A stretch of DNA of 64,000 nt, taken from DASWOJ01 sp964242415. Lineage in GTDB: Bacteria; Pseudomonadota; Alphaproteobacteria; Acetobacterales; Acetobacteraceae. Of the stretch, positions 7,478 to 16,600 are shown in pieces. Position 1 is the first letter of the stretch, and every line of letters begins with the position of its first letter. Under the pieces are notes generated by a model. The model saw only the letters and a program-made list of their open reading frames with translations. It was not told the DNA's origin and did not search any database. The stretch lies in contig CAXTAT010000005.1 in NCBI GenBank assembly GCA_964242415.1, positions 62,001 to 126,000 on the forward strand, written 5' to 3'. Both the position numbers and the translations under genes were made by a program.

Positions 7478-8746
7478 ATGCGCGTGTTGATCGTTGGGTC
7501 CGGCGGGCGGGAACATGCGCTGGCCTGGGCGCTGTCCGCGTCGCCGCTGCTGACCAAGCTGTGGGTCGCGCCCGGCAACCCCGGCACGGCGCAGGTCGCG
7601 GAGAACGTCAGCCTGCAGGCCATGGACCTGGAGGGCCTGGTGCTGTTCGCCCGCGGTAACGCGGTGGACCTCGTGGTGCCCGGCCCGGAAGGCCCCCTGG
7701 TCGCCGGCCTCGCCGACGCCCTGGCCGCACATGGCATCCGCTGCTGCGGCCCCAGCCGGGCGGCGGCGCGGCTGGAGGGCAGCAAGGCCTTCACCAAGCA
7801 GCTATGCGACGCCGCCGGCATCCCGCAGGCCCGGTGGGAGAGCTTCACCGACCCGGCCGCCGCCCGCGACTTCGTGCGCCGCCGCGGCGCGCCGATCGTG
7901 GTCAAGACGGACGGGCTGGCCGCGGGCAAGGGCGTCGTGGTGGCCGCCACGGTGGAGGAAGCCGAGGCCGCCATCGACCTGATCATGCACGCCCACGCCT
8001 TCGGCGAATCAGGCCGCACCGTCGTCATCGAGGAGTTCATGGCCGGGGAGGAATGCAGCCTGTTCGCCCTGTGCGACGGTGAGGACGCCGTATTCCTCGG
8101 CGCGGCGCAGGACCACAAGCGCGTCGGCGACGGGGACACCGGGCCGAACACCGGCGGGATGGGCGCGCTGTCCCCCGTGCCGGGGTTCGATCCCGGCCCG
8201 GCGATGGACGGCTTCATCCGCCCGGCGCTGGCGGCAATGGCCCGGCGCGGCACGCCGTTCCGCGGCGTGCTGTTCGCCGGGCTGATGCTGGGCGCGGAGG
8301 GCGCGCGCCTGATCGAGTACAACGTGCGCTTCGGCGACCCGGAGTGCCAGGTGCTGCTGCCGCGGCTGCGGAGCGACCTGCTGCCGGCGCTGCTGGCGGC
8401 CTGCGACGGCGAGCTGGGGCGGTTCGACCTGCGATGGCGCGAGCAGGCGGCAGTGGCGGTGGTGATGGCGGCGCGGGGCTATCCGACTGCGCCGGAGCTG
8501 GGGACCGTCATCGACGGGCTGGCGGCTGCGGCGGCGGTGCCCGGGGCGCTGGTGTTCCACGCCGGGACGCGGATGGACGGGGGGCGGGTGCTGGCTGACG
8601 GGGGCCGGGTGCTGACCTTGGTGGGAGTAGCGGAGGATTTGGCGGCGGCTCGGGGGATGGCGTATCGGGCGGTGGATGCCGTGCGGTGGGATGCGGGATT
8701 CTGCCGGCGCGACATCGGGACATCCGAGGCAAAGCGAGGCCTCTAG
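7478..8746 (+). CDS. purD: Phosphoribosylamine-glycine ligase (GAR synthetase)
   Basis: A 422-residue PurD that joins glycine to phosphoribosylamine with ATP in purine synthesis. N-terminal VGSGGREHAL, the ATP-grasp region (KTDGLAAGKGVVVA; GMGALSPVPG) and the IEYNVRFGDPECQ signature are all present. GAGGAG is well placed before the ATG at 7478. It is divergent from xseA, with no partner purine gene nearby. Confidence 0.97.
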   Translation: MRVLIVGSGGREHALAWALSASPLLTKLWVAPGNPGTAQVAENVSLQAMDLEGLVLFARGNAVDLVVPGPEGPLVAGLADALAAHGIRCCGPSRAAARLEGSKAFTKQLCDAAGIPQARWESFTDPAAARDFVRRRGAPIVVKTDGLAAGKGVVVAATVEEAEAAIDLIMHAHAFGESGRTVVIEEFMAGEECSLFALCDGEDAVFLGAAQDHKRVGDGDTGPNTGGMGALSPVPGFDPGPAMDGFIRPALAAMARRGTPFRGVLFAGLMLGAEGARLIEYNVRFGDPECQVLLPRLRSDLLPALLAACDGELGRFDLRWREQAAVAVVMAARGYPTAPELGTVIDGLAAAAAVPGALVFHAGTRMDGGRVLADGGRVLTLVGVAEDLAAARGMAYRAVDAVRWDAGFCRRDIGTSEAKRGL

Positions 8747-8855
8747 CCTCGTCGAATCCAGCACCTTCCAGTTCACCGCGCAAACGCGGCATCCGGCGGT
8801 CCCGGTCGAGCACCCCGACGACGCCGCCGATGGCGCCATCGGGCACAGGCGCCGC

Positions 8856-9710
8856 TCACGGCCCGAACACCGCCCTGCCGTTGCCCACCACCACGACATC
8901 CCGCTCCACCACGCGCGCGCGGAAGCTGCCGTCATGCCAACCCTCGGTGCGGATGGTCTCACCGGGAAACACCGGGGCAGTGAAGCGCAGGTGCATCTCC
9001 CGGAACCGCTCCGCGTCATAGCCGCCCAGGGTGGCCAGCAGCGCATGGCCGACCACGCCCAGGGTGCAGAGGCCGTGCAGGATCGGCCGGGGAAAACCGG
9101 CGCGGGCGGCAAAGGCAGGGTCGGCATGCAGCGGGTTGTCGTCGCCGTTCAAGCGATACAGCAGCGCCTGCTCCGGCCGGGTCGGCAGGTCCATCACCCA
9201 GTCCGGCGGATCCTCCGGCATCGGATGCGGCGGCCTGACCGGGCCGGACGGACCGCCGAACCCGCCATCGCCGCGCAGGAACGTGGTGCTGGTGGCGGTA
9301 GCGAGGCGCTCGCCGGTTGCCGCTAGAAGGAGCTGCTTCTCCGAATACAGCAGCGCCCCCCGTCCCGGCCCCTTATCGACCAGGCCGGTCACGCGGCTGC
9401 GCCCGATCACCTCGCCGCTGGCGGGCAAGGGGCGGTGCAGGACAACGCCCTGCTCGCCATGCACAAGCTGCACCGCATCAACGCCGGTTGCCGGGTCTGC
9501 GAGCCAGGAGCCGGGATGGCCAAGCACCACGGCCGCCGTGGGAACCGCCCGCAGCGCTCGGTGCTGGTCCACGAAGTCCAGTTGGCGCGGGTCGAGCGGG
9601 TCCTGGCCAAAACCGACCGACAGGGCATACAGAATGGTATCGTGTGCCGTGACGTGCTGATGAACGTCAGGCAGACGATGGTTGAGCAACACCTCGTAAT
9701 CAATCGCCAC
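8856..9710 (-). CDS. MaoC-like double hot-dog (R)-specific enoyl-CoA hydratase
   Basis: A 284-residue two-domain hot-dog protein. The C-terminal half carries the hydratase-2 motif YRLNGDDNPLHADPAFA with catalytic Asp and His, then GFPRPILHGLCTLG. It probably hydrates a trans-2-enoyl-CoA. The chosen start is GTG 9710 (VAIDYEVLLNHRLPDV). The reading frame stays open further upstream, but only through a family A repeat (PLTPALSRRERGK), which I judge not part of the original protein. It lies downstream of livF on the same strand but across a repeat pair, so co-transcription is uncertain. Confidence 0.88.
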   Translation of the reverse strand: MAIDYEVLLNHRLPDVHQHVTAHDTILYALSVGFGQDPLDPRQLDFVDQHRALRAVPTAAVVLGHPGSWLADPATGVDAVQLVHGEQGVVLHRPLPASGEVIGRSRVTGLVDKGPGRGALLYSEKQLLLAATGERLATATSTTFLRGDGGFGGPSGPVRPPHPMPEDPPDWVMDLPTRPEQALLYRLNGDDNPLHADPAFAARAGFPRPILHGLCTLGVVGHALLATLGGYDAERFREMHLRFTAPVFPGETIRTEGWHDGSFRARVVERDVVVVGNGRAVFGP

Positions 9711-9719
9711 AGCTCGCTT

Positions 9720-9868
9720 CCCCCTCTCCCTACGGGAGAGGGCCGGGGTGAGGGGGCGGGCCAGCACCGCCCTGCCCATAGGGCCTTACAACCCATCGGC
9801 GCGTGCCGTCCCCAGCCCCGCAGCCAAGACCCCCAACCCCAGCCCTCACCCTCCAGGACAGGAAGCAG
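9720..9868. repeat. Family A BIME-like inverted pair, copy 2
   Basis: The left arm (9720-9756) is near consensus: CCCCTCTCCC, TACG, GGAGAGGG, CCGGGGTGAGGGGG. A decayed inverted arm lies at about 9832-9868 (ACCCCAGCCCTC, then CCTCCAGGACAGGAAGCAG). The pair fills the gap between livF and the MaoC gene. Confidence 0.65.
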
Positions 9869-9876
9869 ACTTCCCC

Positions 9877-10581
9877 TCACATGCCAAGATAAGCCTTGCG
9901 CACCCCGGCATCCGCGGCGATATCACGCGCCGCACCCTCCATCACGATGCGCCCGGTCTGCAGCACATACGCGCGGTCGGCCAGGTCCAGTGCCTCGGCC
10001 AGCCGCTGCTCCACCAGCAGCACCGTGGTGCCCAGCGCCCGGACGCGCCCCACCGCGGCCAGAATGTCATCGACCAGCTTGGGAGCGATGCCCTGGCTCG
10101 GCTCATCCAGCATCAGCAGGCGCGGCTGGGTCATCAGGGCGCGGCCGATGGCCAGCATCTGCTGCTCCCCGCCGGACAGGGTTTCCGCCCGCTGCGCCAG
10201 GCGCTCCCGCAGCCGGGGAAACAGGTCGAACACCAGGTCGAGCGGCTTGAAGCGCCCGGGATCACCGCGCCGTGCATAGGCGCCCAGGCGCAGGTTGTCC
10301 TGCACCGACAACCTCGGGAACAGCCGGCGCCCCTCCGGCACCAGGCCGACGCCGCGCCGGGTAATAAGGTGCGGGGCGACCCGGCCAAGGCTCTGCCCGT
10401 CGAAATAGATGGCCCCCTCCGTCGCCACCTGCCCGGCGATGGCGCGCAGCAGGGTGCTCTTCCCCGCCCCGTTGGCGCCGACGACGGCAACGATCTCCCC
10501 GGCCGCCACCTGCAGGCTGACGCCCTGCAACGCCTTCAGGCCGCGGTAGCTGGCCGACACCCCCTCCAGGCTAAGCAGCAT
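9877..10581 (-). CDS. livF: Branched-chain amino acid-type ABC transporter ATP-binding protein
   Basis: A 234-residue LivF-class ATPase. Walker A is GANGAGKST, the ABC signature is LSGGEQQMLAIGRAL, and Walker B is LLMLDEPSQG. It overlaps the 3' end of livG by 11 bases. With livG, livM and livH it forms a HAAT-family importer. No periplasmic binding protein is encoded nearby, so the ligand must be inferred from the oxoprolinase and DUF1445 genes upstream in the operon. Confidence 0.95.
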   Translation of the reverse strand: MLLSLEGVSASYRGLKALQGVSLQVAAGEIVAVVGANGAGKSTLLRAIAGQVATEGAIYFDGQSLGRVAPHLITRRGVGLVPEGRRLFPRLSVQDNLRLGAYARRGDPGRFKPLDLVFDLFPRLRERLAQRAETLSGGEQQMLAIGRALMTQPRLLMLDEPSQGIAPKLVDDILAAVGRVRALGTTVLLVEQRLAEALDLADRAYVLQTGRIVMEGAARDIAADAGVRKAYLGM

Positions 10582-11293
10582 AGCGGTCCCCCAGGTAGGC
10601 GCGGATCACGTCCGGATGGCGCACCACCTCGGCCGGCGACCCCTGCATCAGCACGCGGCCCAGGTTCAGCACCACGGCGCGGTCCACCAGGGGCAGCAGG
10701 ACCTCCATGACGTGCTCGACCATCACGACCGTCACGCCACGGTCCCGCACGGCGCGGATCAGCGCGACGCCGCCGGCAGCCTCGGTGGGGGTCAGCCCCG
10801 TCAGCATCTCGTCCAGCAACAGCAGGCGCGGCTGGGTGGCCAGCGCCCGGGCGATCTCCAGCCGCCGCTTCTCCGGCGGGGTGAGCTGGTGCGCCGGGGC
10901 GTCGGCGCGATGCTCCAGCCCGGCGAACGCCAGCACCTCCTCCGCCGCCCGCATCGCCGCGCGCGGGCTGCTGGTGCGGGCAAACGCCCCGACCATAACG
11001 TTCTCCAGCACCGTCATGCTGTCGAAGCTGCGGACCACCTGGAACGTGCGGGCAATGCCGGCCCGCGCGCACGCCACTGGCCCGGCACCGCTGACCCGCT
11101 GGCCCGCCAGGTCGATGGTACCCCGGTCCGGCGTGACCTCCCCGGAGATCGAGTTGAACAAGCTGGTCTTGCCGGCGCCATTGGGTCCGATAAGGCCAAG
11201 GATCTCGCCCTCAGCCACGTCGAAGCTGATATCCACATTGGCCGCAACGCCACCAAAAGTCTTGCTCACATCGCGAAGCCGAAGCAGGGTCAT
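10571..11293 (-). CDS. livG: Branched-chain amino acid-type ABC transporter ATP-binding protein
   Basis: A 240-residue LivG-class ATPase with Walker A GPNGAGKTS, the family insert ARTFQVVRSFDSMTVLENVMVG, and Walker B LLLLDEMLTGL. The usual ABC signature region is replaced by LTPPEKRRLEIARAL, as often in LivG. The start ATG at 11293 overlaps the stop of the DUF559 ORF (ATGA) and lies only a few bases from a family A repeat arm. It is therefore translationally linked to the inserted ORF. Confidence 0.94.
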   Translation of the reverse strand: MTLLRLRDVSKTFGGVAANVDISFDVAEGEILGLIGPNGAGKTSLFNSISGEVTPDRGTIDLAGQRVSGAGPVACARAGIARTFQVVRSFDSMTVLENVMVGAFARTSSPRAAMRAAEEVLAFAGLEHRADAPAHQLTPPEKRRLEIARALATQPRLLLLDEMLTGLTPTEAAGGVALIRAVRDRGVTVVMVEHVMEVLLPLVDRAVVLNLGRVLMQGSPAEVVRHPDVIRAYLGDRYAA

Positions 11294-11757
11294 CCCACTT
11301 CTCCCTCTCCCTCCGGGAGAGGGCCGGGGTGAGGGAAGCCAAGCAGCGCCGAGCTTATGGTTTGAAGAACCCCGTCCAGGTTGCCCAAAACCTCGCGGTT
11401 GGTGAACCGCAGCACGCGCCAGCCCTGGGCGCCCAGCCAACCGTCGCGCCTGGCATCCCGCACTGGCCCATCACCGACGGCATGGCTTTCGCCATCAACC
11501 TCGATGGCAAGCTTTGCGCCAACTGCAGCATAGTCAAGGATGTATGGCCCACATGGGTACTGCCTGCGGAACTTCGCACCCTCTAAAGCTTGGTTCCGCA
11601 GCGCCGGCCACAGCATCCGCTCCGCAGGTGTGGCGTTGCGGCGGAGTGCGCGGGCGTACTTCGTCTCGATCCGGTTCTTGCCGCCTCCCTCACCCCGGCC
11701 CTCTCCCGGAGGGAGAGGGAGCAGCAGCGCGCCGCCCGCTCCTGGACGCGCCACCAT
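11290..11757 (-). CDS. DUF559 endonuclease-like ORF embedded between livM and livG
   Basis: A 155-residue ORF. Residues 31-135 form a complete DUF559 domain (Vsr/PD-(D/E)xK-like fold): NATPAERMLW, FRRQYPCGPYILDY, KLAIEVDGESH with candidate catalytic Asp75, Glu86 and Asp88, and WRVLRFTNREVLGNLDGVL. Its start overlaps the livM stop (TGATG) and its stop overlaps the livG start (ATGA), so the frame is open across the whole livM-livG gap. Both ends are translated family A repeat arms (LPLPPGEGRGEG at the N-terminus, HPGPLPEGEGE at the C-terminus). The nuclease function is family-based; a link to repeat mobility is inference. Confidence 0.8.
   Translation of the reverse strand: MVARPGAGGALLLPLPPGEGRGEGGGKNRIETKYARALRRNATPAERMLWPALRNQALEGAKFRRQYPCGPYILDYAAVGAKLAIEVDGESHAVGDGPVRDARRDGWLGAQGWRVLRFTNREVLGNLDGVLQTISSALLGFPHPGPLPEGEGEVG
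11299..11724. repeat. Family A inverted pair bracketing the DUF559 ORF, copy 3
   Basis: Arms at 11299-11336 and 11687-11724 are near-perfect inverted copies (CTCCCTCTCC, GGGAGAGGG, CCGGGGTGAGGG), with the GGTGAGGG side facing inward. The roughly 350 bp between them hold the DUF559 core. The layout resembles a small mobile cassette with terminal inverted repeats; I see no target-site duplication. Confidence 0.85.
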
Positions 11758-12758
11758 CAAGCGCCGCCCCTCACGCCGAACAGGCTGACCAGCCCCGCCG
11801 GCCGGGCCAGCGACACCGCCACGATCAGGCCGCCATAGATCATCAGGTCCACCCCCTGGCCGCCACCGCCCAGGTAGCTGCGGGACAGCTCGCTGACCGG
11901 GATCAGCACCGCCGCGCCGACGAACGGCCCCCACAGCGTCCCCACCCCGCCCAGCACCGCCGGCAGCGCGATCAGGATGCTCAGTTGCCCGGCCAGCACG
12001 CTGTCAGGGTCGATATAACCGACATACTGCGCGTAGATCGCCCCACCCATCCCCGTCAGCCCGCCGCTGATCGCCGCCGCCGCCATCTTGGACGGGAACA
12101 CCCGCACCGCCAGCGACCGCGCCGCCGTCACGTCGTCCCGCACCGCCCGCCAGGCAAAGCCCCACCGGCTGCCCTCGATGACATAGGCCGCCGCCCACGC
12201 CAGCGCCGCGAACGCCAGCGCCACGAAGTGGAACGGCAGCTTGCTGGTGCGGAACTGCAGGTCGATCAGGCTCTCGCCCTTGAACGGCACGTAAACCCCC
12301 GTCGCCGCCCCCACCCAATCCCAATTCAGGAACAGCAGGTAGCCGATCTCCCCCACCACAACCGTCGCAATCGCATAATAGTGCCCGCTCAGCCGGAAGC
12401 ACGGCCAGCCCACCAGCAGCGCACACGCCCCGGCCACCGCGCCACCCGCGAACAGCCCCAGCGTCGGCGGCACCCCCAGGTTCACGAACAGCAGCGTCGA
12501 GACATAGGCGCCGATGCCGAAGTACAGCGCATGCCCCAGGCTGATCTGCCCGCAGTAGCCGCCCAGGATGTTCCAAGCCTGGCTCAGCCCGGCAAACAGG
12601 ATGGTGATGATCAGCAGGTTCTGCACGTAAACGTCCCGCACCAGGAACGGCAGCGCCGCCAGCGGCAGCACTAGCACGCCGCCGGTCACCAGCTCCCGCC
12701 GCCGCCGCCGCAGGATCGAGTTGTCGGCCGAGACCCGGGGCAGGGTGCTGCTATCCAT
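11757..12758 (-). CDS. livM: Branched-chain amino acid-type ABC transporter permease
   Basis: A 333-residue LivM permease with about eight to ten membrane segments and the family motif AGLSQAWNILGGYCGQISLGHALYFGIGAY. A later AISGGLTGMGGAIYA and LPAVLGGVGTLWGPFVGA are also typical. The start (ATG 12758) shares one base with the livH stop (TAATG) and the stop shares one base with the DUF559 start. Confidence 0.94.
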   Translation of the reverse strand: MDSSTLPRVSADNSILRRRRRELVTGGVLVLPLAALPFLVRDVYVQNLLIITILFAGLSQAWNILGGYCGQISLGHALYFGIGAYVSTLLFVNLGVPPTLGLFAGGAVAGACALLVGWPCFRLSGHYYAIATVVVGEIGYLLFLNWDWVGAATGVYVPFKGESLIDLQFRTSKLPFHFVALAFAALAWAAAYVIEGSRWGFAWRAVRDDVTAARSLAVRVFPSKMAAAAISGGLTGMGGAIYAQYVGYIDPDSVLAGQLSILIALPAVLGGVGTLWGPFVGAAVLIPVSELSRSYLGGGGQGVDLMIYGGLIVAVSLARPAGLVSLFGVRGGA

Positions 12759-13633
12759 TACAACCGCCCGAACAGGCCGCGCGGCCGCACCATCAGCACC
12801 CCCAGGTACACCACGAACATGCCCACCTGCTTCAACGACGGTTCCAGCACGAAGGCGCTCAGGGCCTCGACCTCGCCGATCACGACCCCCGCCACCAGCG
12901 CGCCGACGATCGACCCGAACCCACCCAGCGCCACCGTCACGTAGGCGATCACCGCAAAGTTGGCGCCGACATTGGGCGACACGTAGTAGAAGCCGATCAG
13001 CATCACCCCCGCCACCCCCACCGTCGCCGCCCCCAGCCCCCAGCCGAGGGCAAAGATGCGGTCCCGGTCGATGCCGATCAGCGCCACCGCGTCCCGGTCC
13101 TCCCGCGTGGCTTCCAGGGCGCGGCCGAACTCGGTGCGGCCGATCAGCAGCAGCCCCGCGAACGCCAGCAGGCACACCGCGCTGGCCGCCAACTGCGGCA
13201 GCGGCACATACACCCCGAGCAGGCTGACGGTGCGGTTGCCCAGCCAGGTGCCCGACACCGACCGGAAATCCCCGCCGAACACGAACTGCGCCGCGCCCCG
13301 GATGAAGATCGCCAGCCCGAACGTCGCAAAGATCTGCACCATGCCGCGGTTGAATCGGACGCCCAGCGCACGCGCGATCACCCCGCGGTAGATGCCCACC
13401 CCCAGCCCGAACATCAGCAGGCACACCAGCGGCAACTGCACCAGGGGGTCCAGACCCGTCGCGCCGAAGATCACCACCGCGGCATACATCGCCAGCATCA
13501 TCAGCTCGCCATGGGCGAAGTTGACCACGTCCATCAGCCCGAAGATCAGCGACAGCCCGGCCGCCACCAGCGCGTAGATCAGCCCCATCAGCAGCCCGCT
13601 GACCAGGGACTGCGCCAGCAGGTCCAAGCTCAC
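12758..13633 (-). CDS. livH: Branched-chain amino acid-type ABC transporter permease
   Basis: A 291-residue LivH permease (SGLLMGLIYALVAAGLSLIFGLMDVVNFAHGELMML near the N-terminus; VTVALGGFGSIVGALVAG near the C-terminus). The start is GTG 13633, overlapping the oxoprolinase stop (GTGA), which shows transporter and enzyme are one operon. Confidence 0.93.
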   Translation of the reverse strand: MSLDLLAQSLVSGLLMGLIYALVAAGLSLIFGLMDVVNFAHGELMMLAMYAAVVIFGATGLDPLVQLPLVCLLMFGLGVGIYRGVIARALGVRFNRGMVQIFATFGLAIFIRGAAQFVFGGDFRSVSGTWLGNRTVSLLGVYVPLPQLAASAVCLLAFAGLLLIGRTEFGRALEATREDRDAVALIGIDRDRIFALGWGLGAATVGVAGVMLIGFYYVSPNVGANFAVIAYVTVALGGFGSIVGALVAGVVIGEVEALSAFVLEPSLKQVGMFVVYLGVLMVRPRGLFGRL

Positions 13634-16600
13634 TCGCCAGGCCCCTCCGGCGAGCCGTAGCCCCCGCCACCCGGTGTCTCGACCACGAAGACATCGCCGG
13701 GCAGCAGGTCGGCACTGCTGGCGCCGGCCAGGTCCTCCCGCGACCCATCCGCCCGCACCACCCATTGCAGGCCCACCATGCCGGGATGCCCGCCCTTCAA
13801 GCCGAACGGCGCAACCTCCCGCCGCGACGAAACGACCGACAGCCGCATGGGCGCCAGGAAGCGGATATGCCGCACCGCCCCGTCCCCGCCCCGCTGCGCA
13901 CCGCCGCCGCCGGAGCCGCGCCGAATGCCGAACGCCTCCAGCCGCACCGGGTAGCGCAGTTCCAGCACCTCCGGGTCGGTCATGCGGGTGTTGGTCATGT
14001 GCGTCTGCACTGCGCTGGCGCCGGGGTGGCCGGGGCCAGCGCCCATGCCGCCGCAGATGGTCTCGTAGTACTGCCGCGCCGCATCCCCGAACAGCACGTT
14101 GTTCATGGTGGCCTGGCTGCACGCCAGGGCGCCCAACGCGCCGAGCAGGGCGTTGCAGGCGGCCTGGCTGACCTCGGTATTGCCCGCCACCACGGCCGCG
14201 CACGGCCGCGGCGACAGGAAGGTGCCCGGCGGCAGCACGATCCGGATCGGCGCCAGGCAGCCGTCGTTCAGCGGGATGTCCTGGCCGACCAGGCAGCGGA
14301 ACACATACAGCACCACGGCACGCAGCACGGCAGACGGCGCGTTGAAGTTGCCGGGCCGCTGCGGGCCGGTGCCGGTGAAATCCACCGTCGCCGCACGCGC
14401 CGCCTGGTCCACCGTCACCGCCACCTGCAACGGCGTGCCGTCATCCATGGTATAGCTGAACGCGCCGTCGCCGATGCGGGACAGCACCCGGCGCACCGCC
14501 TCCTCGGCGTTGTCCATCACATGCCGCATGTAGTCCCGCACGGTGTCCCACCCGTACGCCTCCACCACGCGCCCCAACTCCTGCACGCCGCGCTGGTTGG
14601 CGGCGACCTGCGCCTTGATGTCGGCCACGTTCACGTCGGGGCTGCGGGCCGGATAGCGGGCGCCGGACAGCAGGGCGCGGAACCCGGCCTCCTGGAACGC
14701 GCCGCCCTGCACGAGCAGGAAGTCGTCGATCACCACGCCCTCCTCCTCCAGCGTGCGCGAGTCCGGCGGCGTGCTGCCCGGCGCCGTGCCGCCGATGTCC
14801 TCATGGTGCCCGCGATTGCCGACAAAGAAGCGGATCACCTGGCCCGCAGGATCGAACACGGGCGTGATTACCGTAACATCAGGAAGATGCGTGCCGCCAT
14901 TAAACGGGTTATTAAGCGCAACCACGTCGCCCGGCCGCAGGGTGCTGGCGCGGGACCGCAGCACCGTCCGCACGCTCTCGCCCATGGCGCCCAGGTGGAC
15001 CGGGATGTGCTGCGCGTTGGCAACCAGGCGCCCCTCGGCATCGAAGATGGCGCAACTGAAGTCCAGCCGCTCCTTGATGTTCACGCTCATCGAGGTGTTT
15101 TGCAACACGGCGCCGGTCTGCTCCGCCACCGCCATGAACAGGTTGTTGAACAGCTCCAGCAGCACGGGGTCGGGGCGCCCGGTGCCGGCGCCGGTGCGGT
15201 CCGGCCGGGGCTGGGTGCGGCGCAGGATCATGTGGTCCTGCGCCGTCACCTCGGCCGACCAGCCAGGTTCGACGACGGTGGTGGCATTGGCCTCCCGCAC
15301 CAGCGCCGGGCCAGGCAGGCGGTCCCCGGCGCGCAGGTCGGTGCGCTCATAAACCGGCGTGCGATGCTCGGCGCCGCCGGTCCACATGGCAACCGTGTCC
15401 ACAGGCTTCGGTCCAGGCCCGTCACGGCCAGGCAACCGCGGCTCAATCACCGTCTCCCCAGCGGCGACCGCCTCCACCGCAAGCGCCTCGGCCACCACGG
15501 CGCGGTCCGGCGTGGCAAAGCCGAAGCGGCTCCGGTGCGCGTCGTGAAAGGCGGCTAGCGTACCGGCGGCATCGGTCAGAGGGATCGGCAGCGCGGCTTC
15601 GGTCCCCGCATAACGCAGGTGGACGGTGCGCCGGACCTGGACGGCGTTCGCGCTCGCACCCTGGTCGCGCAACCCGGTGGACGCGGCCCCGGCAAGCTCG
15701 TCCGCCAGATCGCCCAGCATCGCCATCGACGCGGCCTCGAACCGCCGCTCCACCGCCTGCTCCCGCAGCACCGCCTGGTCCGCCAGGCCCATGCCATAGG
15801 CGGACAGCACGCCCGCATAGGGGTGGATGAACACCGTCTCCATCCCCAGCTCGTCCGCCACCAGGCAGGCGTGCTGCCCCCCCGCGCCGCCAAAGCAGGC
15901 CAAGGCAAAGCGGCCGGCGTCGTGCCCCTTCTGCACGCTGACCTGCTTGACGGCGTTGGCCATGTTGGCGACCGCCACGCGCAAGAACCCCTCGGCCACC
16001 GCGCGCGGGTCCTGCCGGGCGCCGCCCGCCGCGGCCATGTCGTCGGCCAGGCGGGCGAACCCGGCCTGCACGGCTGCGGCGTCCAGCCGTTCGTCGCCAC
16101 GGGGACCGAAGATCGGCGGAAAGTGCGCAGGCTGTATCTTGCCGACGCACACATTGGCGTCGGTCACGGTCAGCGGCCCGCCGCGGCGGTAGCTGGCCGG
16201 GCCGGGGTTGGCCCCCGCGCTGTCAGGCCCAACACGGATGCGCGCGCCGTCGAAGTGCAGGATGCTGCCGCCCCCCGCCGCAACAGTGTTGATCGCCATC
16301 ATCGGCGCGCGCATCCGCACCCCGGCGACCTCGGTCTCGAAGGCGCGTTCAAACACCCCATCATACAGCGCAACGTCGGTGCTGGTACCACCCATGTCGA
16401 AGCCGATGATGCGGCGCAGCCCGGCCATCTCCGCCGTGCGCGCCGCGCCGACGATGCCGCCCGCGGGTCCGGACAGGATAGCGTCCTTGCCGCCAAACCG
16501 GTCCGCCGCCGCCAGGCCGCCGTTGCTCTGCATGAAGTACAGCGCCACGCCGGGCAGCTCGGCCGCCACCTGGTCCACGTAGCGGCGCAGGATCGGTGAC

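Noticed and set aside
11290..11757. Prophage or IS remnant
   Set aside because: No integrase, transposase or target duplication is visible; the only mobile hints are the inverted repeat arms.
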